This document shows, piece after piece, positions 57,001-64,000 of a stretch of DNA of 64,000 nt. The number at the start of each line of letters is the position of its first letter. Position 1 is the stretch's first letter. A program made the translations under genes and the position numbers. Below the pieces are notes generated by a model. That model saw only the letters and a list, made by a program, of their open reading frames with translations, had not been told where the DNA came from and ran no database searches. The DNA lies in the NCBI GenBank assembly GCA_019637265.1, contig JAHBVY010000002.1, positions 248,001 to 312,000 of the forward strand, read 5' to 3'. The stretch comes from Polyangiaceae bacterium. Lineage in GTDB: Bacteria > Myxococcota_A > Polyangia > Polyangiales > Polyangiaceae.

Positions 57001-57096
57001 AACGTGCGTCCGCGCACCCTCTACCTGGCCAAGGTCACCAACCCCCACCCCGATCTCGAGCAGAAAGAGGGCGCTGAGCCTGCTCACCACGGTTGA
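54067..57096 (+). CDS. actB: Alternative complex III subunit ActB, molybdopterin-like plus iron-sulfur
   Basis: 1009 residues from the ATG at 54067. The N-terminus has a twin-arginine, lipobox-bearing signal ([17 protein letters not shown], Cys59), so it is likely exported by Tat and lipidated. Residues about 80-740 match the molybdopterin-oxidoreductase fold (in ACIII this part lacks the cofactor). From about 758 a ferredoxin-like part carries four cluster motifs: [37 protein letters not shown], and CTYC with CEEACSTGA. These form the electron wire from the quinol site to ActA. It overlaps actA by 13 bases and is followed by actC 29 bp later. Confidence 0.95.
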
Positions 57097-57125
57097 GCCA
57101 GCGCTCTAGTCCGAGTGGAGATCCG

Positions 57126-58496
<1,371 letters not shown>

Positions 58497-58519
58497 GCCA
58501 GGCGTCGAGGACTAGAGTC

Positions 58520-59752
58520 ATGACGGAGAAGAAGGACAAGAGCACCGGCGGGAAGCGGCCCGTGTTCGGCATCCTGGCCGAGTATTCGGACCCGGCGGTC
58601 CTGATCGAGGCCGCGAAGAAGGTGCGGGACGCTGGGTTCCAGAAGTGGGACACCTACACGCCATTCCCGGTGCACGGCATCGACCCGGCGATGGGCATCA
58701 AGCCCACCATCCTCCCGTGGATCGTGCTCGGCGCAGGCCTCACGGGCCTCACGGTGGGCGTGGTCCTGCAGTGGTGGACCAACGCGGTCGACTACCCTTG
58801 GATCGTCAGCGGCAAGCCCTTCTGGAGCATCCCCGCGAACGTCCCCATCGCGTTCGAGCTCACCATCTTGTTCAGCGCGCTCACCACCTTGGGCGGCATG
58901 CTCGCGCTGAACAAGCTCCCGCACCCTTCACACCCGCTCGATCTGAAAGAGCGCTTCGAGCGCGTCACCGACGACAAGTTCTTCCTCTTGGTCGAGGCGA
59001 GCGACCCGAAGTACGACGCGGAGGAGGTCGCCGCGCTGCTCGGGGAGCACGCGGATCTGGTGGAGCCGCTGCTCGACGACGACCAGACCCCAGCGGAGCT
59101 GCCGCGCGGCCTGATCTACGGGCTCGTCATCTTGACCTCACTCGCGATCGTGCCCTTCGCGGTAGCGGCGCACGCCCGCGAGTCCAAGAACCGCACCACG
59201 CGCATCCACATCATCCCGGACATGGACGCGCAGACGAAATACAAGTCTCAGCGCCCGAACCCGTTCTTTGAAGATGGTCGCTCGGTGCGCCCCTACGTGG
59301 ACGGCACCGTGGCGCGCGGGCACCTCCGGGAGGACGATCACTTCTACCGCGGCAAGGAAGGCGACGCTTGGGCGCGCACCTTCCCGAACCAGGTGGAGGT
59401 CAGCGAAGCCACCATGCAGCGCGGCCGGGAGCAGTTCGATGTGTTCTGCGCCCCCTGTCACGGCTACCAAGGCCGCGGCAACGGCATGGTCACCCGGCGC
59501 GCCGACTCGATCGGTGCGGGCACCGATGGCTGGGTCCCACCGACGGACGTCACGGACCCCGTGCTCGAGAAGCAGCCCGTGGGGCAGCTCTACAACAGCA
59601 TCGCGAACGGGGTGCGCAACATGCCCGCCTACGGCAGCCAGATCGAGCCTGAGGATCGCTGGGCCATCGTGATGTACATGCGCGCGCTTCAGCGGAGCCG
59701 CAACGCGACCACCAAGGACCTGACCGAGAGCGAGATCGCCTCGCTCAAGTAG
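58520..59752 (+). CDS. actD: ActD-ActE fusion protein of alternative complex III
   Basis: 410 residues. The N-terminal half (1-180) is ActD/DUF3341: VFGILAEYSDPAVLIEAAKKVRDAGFQKWDTYTPFPVHGIDPAMGIKPTILPW, with two membrane helices. A further helix near 195-215 and a periplasmic class I cytochrome c with CAPCH at 310-314 and a candidate Met ligand in VRNMPAYGSQIEPEDRWAIVMYM form an ActE-like module. In the best-known ACIII complexes ActD and ActE are separate genes, so this is a fusion of both. It sits between actC and actF with spacings of 23 and 20 bp. A composite name ActDE describes it best. Confidence 0.88.
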   Translation: MTEKKDKSTGGKRPVFGILAEYSDPAVLIEAAKKVRDAGFQKWDTYTPFPVHGIDPAMGIKPTILPWIVLGAGLTGLTVGVVLQWWTNAVDYPWIVSGKPFWSIPANVPIAFELTILFSALTTLGGMLALNKLPHPSHPLDLKERFERVTDDKFFLLVEASDPKYDAEEVAALLGEHADLVEPLLDDDQTPAELPRGLIYGLVILTSLAIVPFAVAAHARESKNRTTRIHIIPDMDAQTKYKSQRPNPFFEDGRSVRPYVDGTVARGHLREDDHFYRGKEGDAWARTFPNQVEVSEATMQRGREQFDVFCAPCHGYQGRGNGMVTRRADSIGAGTDGWVPPTDVTDPVLEKQPVGQLYNSIANGVRNMPAYGSQIEPEDRWAIVMYMRALQRSRNATTKDLTESEIASLK

Positions 59753-59772
59753 CTCAAGACGGATATCGACCC

Positions 59773-61500
59773 ATGGCCAGCACGAAGGCGAAGCCCCGCA
59801 AGACCGCCAAGCAGTCCGAGTCAGAGCTCGGGCCGGACGATCTCCCGTCCCAGGCAGCCCCCGCTGACGAGGGGAGCCAGGCGGCTCCACCCGCAGACGA
59901 GCCGAGCAGCGCCCGCGACGAGGGTGAGGCCAAGCCCGTTGACGTCAAGCCCGCTGACGACGCAGCTGACGATGACGCTACCAAAGACAGCGCAGCTGAC
60001 GATAGCGCTGCCGAGGACGAGGCAGCCGAAGGCAGCGTCGCTGCCAGCTCGGCGGACGACAGCTCGACTGACGAGGAACCATCCGACAGCACGGCTGACG
60101 ATAGCGCGGCTGACGAGGATGCAGCCGATGAGGCCGAGTCGGCCCCCGCGAAGGCCGAGCCCAAGAAGGCGGAAGCCAAGGAGGCCAAGCCCAAGAAGGA
60201 GGAGGCCAAGCCCCCGGTCAAGGCGAAGGCCGATCACGGCGGGCATGGGGGGCACCATGGCGCTGATGGCGCGGGCGGCGGAGGCGCCGACCACGGCCCC
60301 GCGGGTGAGAACATCCGCCTGGGCGAGGCGGGCGGAACGCTCCTGAAGGTGGGCGCCGGTCTGGCGGTCGTGGGGCTCGGCGGCGCCGCGGCCCTCGGCG
60401 CGAGCATGAACGACGGCTTCACCCAGTTCTTCCACTCGTACCTGGTGGCGTTCTGGTGGGGTCTCACCATCACCCTGGGCGCCCTGTTCTTCGTGCTCGT
60501 CCAGCACCTCACGAAGGCGCGCTGGAGCCCAGTCGTGCGGCGCGTCGCGGAGATCCTCGCGAGCAACAGCGTGGCCTTCGCGTTGCTCGCCTTGGTGATC
60601 ATCGTGCCCGTGATGCTCGGCAACACGGCGCTCTACGACTGGAACGATCCTGAGGTCGTCGCCAAGAGCCACCTCATCCACCACAAGGTGGGGTACCTCA
60701 ACACCACCTTCTTCCTCATCCGTTGGGTCATCTACTTCGCGATTTGGATCGGGTTCGGCGTCACGCTGCTGAAGCGGAGCGTCGCTCAAGACGCGAGCGG
60801 TGACCCGAGCATCAGCAAGAAGAACTTCGCGCTCAGCGCGCCGGGGATGCTCCTGTTCGGGCTCTCCATCACCTTCGCCAGCATCGACACCATCATGTCG
60901 CTCGAGGCGGAGTGGTTCAGCACGATGTTCGGCGTCTACATCTTCGCCGGCGCGCAGCTGAGCTTCCACTGCGTGCTCGCCCTGAGCCTGTTCTTCCTCC
61001 AGGGCACCGGGCGCCTCACCAAGAGCGTCAGCGTCCATCACTTCCACGACATCGGGAAGATGATGTTCGCCTTCGTGGTGTTCTGGGCCTACATCGCCTT
61101 CAGCCAGTTCATGCTGATTTGGTACGCGGACATCCCGGAGGAGACCGTCTGGTTCAAGTCACGCTTCGAAGACGGCTGGCAGACGGTCAGCATCATTCAG
61201 TTGGTCGGGCACTTCGTGATCCCGTTCTTCGGGCTCGTGTCTCGCCACGTGAAGCGCCACAAGAAGGCGCTCGCCTTCTGGGCCGTGTACCTCCTGGCGA
61301 TGCACTACATCGACCTGTACTGGCTCATCATGCCCTCCTTCGACGGTAAGCAGGCGCCGTGGCACGCCATGGATCTGCTGGCGCTGATCGGCGTCGCGGG
61401 CGTGATGATCGCGAACTTCGGCCGCGTCGCGAGCGGCATCAACCTTCGCCCAACCAAGGACCCGCGGCTCGCCAAGTCGCTGGCGTTCGAGAACTTCTGA
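59773..61500 (+). CDS. actF: Alternative complex III subunit ActF with long acidic N-terminal tail
   Basis: 575 residues. From about 190 there are roughly ten membrane helices of the NrfD-like ActF family (LLKVGAGLAVVGLGGAAALGASM, SYLVAFWWGLTITLGALFFVLVQHL, VLALSLFFLQGTGRL, FAFVVFWAYIAFSQFMLIWYADIPEETVWF, YWLIMPSFDG). Before them is an atypical about 180-residue, Asp/Ala/Glu/Ser-rich then Lys/Ala/Pro-rich stretch (repeats of TADDSAADEDAADEAES type, and EPKKAEAKEAKPKKEEAK), ending in a His/Gly patch. The tail is likely disordered and probably cytoplasmic. The rest has normal length for the family. Confidence 0.92.
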   Translation: MASTKAKPRKTAKQSESELGPDDLPSQAAPADEGSQAAPPADEPSSARDEGEAKPVDVKPADDAADDDATKDSAADDSAAEDEAAEGSVAASSADDSSTDEEPSDSTADDSAADEDAADEAESAPAKAEPKKAEAKEAKPKKEEAKPPVKAKADHGGHGGHHGADGAGGGGADHGPAGENIRLGEAGGTLLKVGAGLAVVGLGGAAALGASMNDGFTQFFHSYLVAFWWGLTITLGALFFVLVQHLTKARWSPVVRRVAEILASNSVAFALLALVIIVPVMLGNTALYDWNDPEVVAKSHLIHHKVGYLNTTFFLIRWVIYFAIWIGFGVTLLKRSVAQDASGDPSISKKNFALSAPGMLLFGLSITFASIDTIMSLEAEWFSTMFGVYIFAGAQLSFHCVLALSLFFLQGTGRLTKSVSVHHFHDIGKMMFAFVVFWAYIAFSQFMLIWYADIPEETVWFKSRFEDGWQTVSIIQLVGHFVIPFFGLVSRHVKRHKKALAFWAVYLLAMHYIDLYWLIMPSFDGKQAPWHAMDLLALIGVAGVMIANFGRVASGINLRPTKDPRLAKSLAFENF

Positions 61501-61508
61501 GGCACGAC

Positions 61509-62000
61509 ATGGCAACGGAAGACGACAAGCCAAACGCCGGCCTGATCGGCACCGCGACGGCGGCGGGCGCCATCGCGATGGTCGCCATCTGCGCGGTGCT
61601 GACCGCCCTGGTGCGCTCGGAGCAGGCGGACGAAGACCACCGCAAGAACGCCTTCGCCGACGAGAAGCCCTTGGCGGAGCTGGTGGCGGATCAGCACAAG
61701 GCCTTGGGGGTCGGCCCGCGCTGGCTCGACCAAGAGAAGGGCCGCGTCCAGGTGCCGATCGACCGCGCGATGGTCAACGTGGTGAAGGACCTCCAGGCCA
61801 ACCCCCAGGCCGCTACCGCCGAGAGTGAGCCCGTGGCTGACGCCGACGCGGGCGCGGCGACCGACGACGCTGGGGCCGCGAGCGCGGACGCAGGCGCCGA
61901 GGAGCTCGCAGCGCCCGACGCCGCACCCGAAGCTCCCAAGCCGGAGAAGCAGGGCGACAGCAGCAACCAACCTCCTCCTGGAGAAGAGGGAGCCAACTGA
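61509..62000 (+). CDS. Small single-span protein of the ACIII-oxidase operon
   Basis: 163 residues from the ATG at 61509. One membrane helix (GLIGTATAAGAIAMVAICAVLTALV) near the N-terminus, then a conserved-looking segment with WLDQEKGRVQVPIDRAMVNVVKDL, and an Ala/Asp/Glu-rich low-complexity tail (ADADAGAATDDAGAASADAGAEEL). The RVQVPIDRAM-type motif is familiar from small proteins encoded between ActF and SCO in such operons, but function is unknown; a complex-assembly or accessory role is inferred. Its TGA shares one base with the SCO start (TGATG). Confidence 0.75.
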   Translation: MATEDDKPNAGLIGTATAAGAIAMVAICAVLTALVRSEQADEDHRKNAFADEKPLAELVADQHKALGVGPRWLDQEKGRVQVPIDRAMVNVVKDLQANPQAATAESEPVADADAGAATDDAGAASADAGAEELAAPDAAPEAPKPEKQGDSSNQPPPGEEGAN

Positions 62001-62917
62001 TGTCACGCTGGGCCGTCGCTCACCGCTGGCTACTCGCCTCCGCGCTGCTCCTCAGCGCCTGGGGGGTGGTGTCGCCGGTGGACGTAGCAGCGGCCCCGAA
62101 GGAGCTGGCCGACTCCACGGCGCCGCAGCCCAAGCGGTTGATCGGCATCGACGTGACGGAGCACCTCGAGCGGGACCTCCCGAAGGATCTCGAGTTCACC
62201 GACGAGACCGGCAAGCGGGTGCGCCTGGGCGACTTCTTCGATGGTCAGCGCCCCGTCGTGATCACGCTGAACTACTCGAACTGCCCGATGCTGTGCAGCC
62301 TCCAGCTGAACGGCTTCGTCGATGGCCTGCGCGGGATGGATTGGCGCGTGGGTGAAGAGTTCCGAGTCATCACGGTGAGCCTCGACCCTGAGGAGACACC
62401 CGCCGAGGCGCTGAAGACCAAGCAGCGGTACATGAGGGATCTCGGCTCGGGGGACGTGGGCTCGGGCTGGAGCTTCCTCACCGGGTCTGAAGCCAACATC
62501 CGGGCGCTCGCCGACGCGATCGGCTTCCAATACGGGTACAACGAGGTGAGGCAGGAGTACGTCCACCCCGCCGCGCTCGCCCTCACCACGCCCCAAGGCA
62601 AAATTGCTCGCTACCTCTACGGCATCGAGTACCACCCGAAGACACTGCGGCTCGGCCTGGTCGAGTCGTCGGAGGGCAAGATTGGCTCCACCGTCGACCG
62701 ACTGATCTTGTTCTGCTTCCACTACGACTCGAGCGAGGGCCGCTACGCCCCAGTCGCGATGAAGATCATGCAGGTCGCAGGCGGCGCCACCGCGTTCGTG
62801 CTCGGTGGCGTGCTTACCTCGCTCTGGGCGGCAGAGGCCCGACGCAAAAAGAAGAAGAAGGGCGCCAAGGCGCACCCCGCAGGAGACGACTCCTCACCCT
62901 CGGACCAAGAGTCATGA
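62000..62917 (+). CDS. SCO1/SenC-family copper chaperone
   Basis: 305 residues. A signal/anchor segment (WLLASALLLSAWGVVSPVDVAAAP) precedes a thioredoxin-like fold with copper ligands Cys95 and Cys99 in CPMLCSLQ and His189 in YVHPAALAL. Typical family context such as VVITLNYSNCPMLC and FRVITVSLDPEETP is intact. A second membrane helix near the C-terminus (GGATAFVLGGVLTSLWAAEA) and a Lys-rich tail are additions seen in some bacterial members. SCO delivers copper to the CuA centre of CoxB, encoded directly downstream with an ATGA overlap. Confidence 0.93.
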   Translation: MSRWAVAHRWLLASALLLSAWGVVSPVDVAAAPKELADSTAPQPKRLIGIDVTEHLERDLPKDLEFTDETGKRVRLGDFFDGQRPVVITLNYSNCPMLCSLQLNGFVDGLRGMDWRVGEEFRVITVSLDPEETPAEALKTKQRYMRDLGSGDVGSGWSFLTGSEANIRALADAIGFQYGYNEVRQEYVHPAALALTTPQGKIARYLYGIEYHPKTLRLGLVESSEGKIGSTVDRLILFCFHYDSSEGRYAPVAMKIMQVAGGATAFVLGGVLTSLWAAEARRKKKKKGAKAHPAGDDSSPSDQES

Positions 62918-63930
62918 CGTACCTCTCGAGCGCGCTGCTCGCCTTGATGCAGCAAGACACCCCCAAGCCCAAGGTCCCAGAAAGCCCCCATTTCTGGATG
63001 CCGACGAGCAGCTCCACCTTCGCCGAGGCGACGGACTGGGCCTTCGATTTCGTCACCTGGGTCAGCGCGGTGGTGACGATCGGCGTCGTGATCGCGATGA
63101 CGCTCTTCTGCGTGAAGTACCGCGCGACGGATCGCTCCAAGAACGAGCAGCCGACTGGCAACGTCGATCACAGCAACGTGCTGGAGATCGCCTGGTCGGT
63201 GATCCCACTGCCGTTCGTCATCGCCTTCTTCGTGGTCGGGCTCCAGGGCTTCATCAACATGCGTACGCCCCCCAAGGAGGCCTATGAAATCCACGCGACC
63301 GCCGCGAAGTGGTCTTGGATGTTCCAGTACCCGAGCGGGTACACCACCAACGAGCTCCACGTCCCCAAGGACCGCCCCGTGAAGGTCATCATTGAGGCGC
63401 AGGACGTGATCCACGCGTTCTACGTGCCCGCCTTCCGTCAGAAGATCGACGCGGTGCCGGGCCGCTACACCCACGCCTGGTTCGAAGCGATCGAGACCGG
63501 CGAGTTCCCGCTGTTCTGCGCCGAATACTGCGGCACCAACCACTCGGACATGATCACCAAGGTGGTCGTGCACGAGAAGGACGCGTTCGAAGAGTGGCTC
63601 GAGGAGGCGGAGCGCAAGGAAGAGGAGGAGGGCCTCAAGAACCCGGTCGCCTACGGCGAGACGGTTTACAAGCAGGCTGGTTGTGCGACCTGCCATTCGC
63701 TCGACGGGTCGCCGAAGATTGGCCCCACCTTCAAGGGGCTGTTCGGCAAGACCGAGAGGTTCACCGACGGGACGACCGCCGTGGTGGACGAGAACTACCT
63801 CCGCGAGTCCATCGAAGATCCACAAGCCAAGATCGTGGATGGGTTCCCGGCCAGCATGCCCACCTACAAGGGCAAGCTGAGCAACAACCGGCTTCGCGCG
63901 TTGGTCGAGTTCATCAAGAGCCAGAAGTAG
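62914..63930 (+). CDS. coxB: Cytochrome c oxidase subunit II fused to cytochrome c (caa3-type)
   Basis: 338 residues with two N-terminal membrane helices (WAFDFVTWVSAVVTIGVVIAMTLFCVKY, IAWSVIPLPFVIAFFVVGLQGF), then a cupredoxin domain with CuA ligands in CAEYCGTNHSDM (202-213) and an upstream His in VIHAFYVPAF. A fused C-terminal monoheme cytochrome c follows: CATCH (257-261) and Met in FPASMPTYKGKL. The fusion defines a caa3-type oxidase, which can take electrons directly from ACIII. It starts within the SCO stop and is followed 12 bp later by another ATG. Confidence 0.95.
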   Translation: MTYLSSALLALMQQDTPKPKVPESPHFWMPTSSSTFAEATDWAFDFVTWVSAVVTIGVVIAMTLFCVKYRATDRSKNEQPTGNVDHSNVLEIAWSVIPLPFVIAFFVVGLQGFINMRTPPKEAYEIHATAAKWSWMFQYPSGYTTNELHVPKDRPVKVIIEAQDVIHAFYVPAFRQKIDAVPGRYTHAWFEAIETGEFPLFCAEYCGTNHSDMITKVVVHEKDAFEEWLEEAERKEEEEGLKNPVAYGETVYKQAGCATCHSLDGSPKIGPTFKGLFGKTERFTDGTTAVVDENYLRESIEDPQAKIVDGFPASMPTYKGKLSNNRLRALVEFIKSQK

Positions 63931-63942
63931 AGAGGCATCGTC

Positions 63943-64000
63943 ATGGCCAGCACCACTACCAGTCCTGAAGCATTCGGCTCCGCGACGCCCTCGACGAGCG
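63943..64000 (+). CDS. Start of next gene, probably oxidase subunit I (cut by window end)
   Basis: The ATG at 63943 follows AGAGG and opens MASTTTSPEAFGSATPSTS, a polar start that runs off the window. Position after coxB makes coxA/ctaD, the heme-copper catalytic subunit, the expected gene, but nothing in these 19 codons proves it. Confidence 0.5.
   Translation, partial: MASTTTSPEAFGSATPSTS

Overview
The window is GC-rich chromosomal DNA from what looks like a predatory-type deltaproteobacterium, most likely Myxococcota (Polyangiales-like). The evidence is two proteins ending in MYXO-CTERM-type anchors (Cys, hydrophobic helix, Arg cluster), dense MopE-type Cys/Asp repeats, Gly/Ser-rich linkers, two eukaryotic-like Ser/Thr kinases, a hybrid histidine kinase and an alternative complex III (ACIII) respiratory operon. 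I saw no tRNA, rRNA, CRISPR array, transposase or phage gene. The genome assignment is inference from gene content.

Layout. 1-1744 (minus): the 5' part of a DUF4124-plus-SLT transglycosylase and a WYL-domain regulator. 1890-13141 (plus): three cell-surface genes in a tight operon, namely two VWA/MopE/MYXO-CTERM paralogues whose bodies are a 2.8-kb near-identical direct repeat, and a MopE/FGE-domain lipoprotein. 13405-19548 (plus): thymidine phosphorylase, a small YfiM-like protein, an SDR, a TonB-like protein with a His-rich tail and a multi-pass membrane protein. 19811-22460 (minus): monoheme cytochrome c lipoprotein, heme O synthase, TatA and a degenerate LptF/G-like permease. 22794-29672: secreted and lipoproteins of unknown role, two Ser/Thr kinases and a DUF1232 protein. 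29884-35557: IlvE, then a TetR repressor divergent from a MaoC hydratase-FabG4-FadI fatty-acid cluster. 35765-43203 (minus): hybrid histidine kinase, Slt transglycosylase overlapping a FliJ/YscO-like coiled coil, serine dehydratase and an FHA protein. 43608-49232: carB (minus), then rpmI-rplT and pheS (plus). 49242-52659: an ABC exporter divergent from a group-2-like sigma-70 factor. 53426-64000 (plus): ActA-ActB-ActC-ActD/E fusion-ActF, a small membrane protein, SCO, CoxB-cyt c and the first codons of the next gene, presumably coxA.

The last region is one functional unit: ACIII oxidises quinol and passes electrons to a caa3-type oxidase whose CuA centre is assembled with the help of SCO. Heme O synthase (20261-21193) would supply its heme precursor.

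The intergenic DNA is itself unusual. A dispersed element with core GTTGGACGGCACCGC next to a T-run/G-run recurs in both orientations in nearly every gap, and many gaps also carry short minisatellites (7, 17, 20, 21 and about 30 bp).
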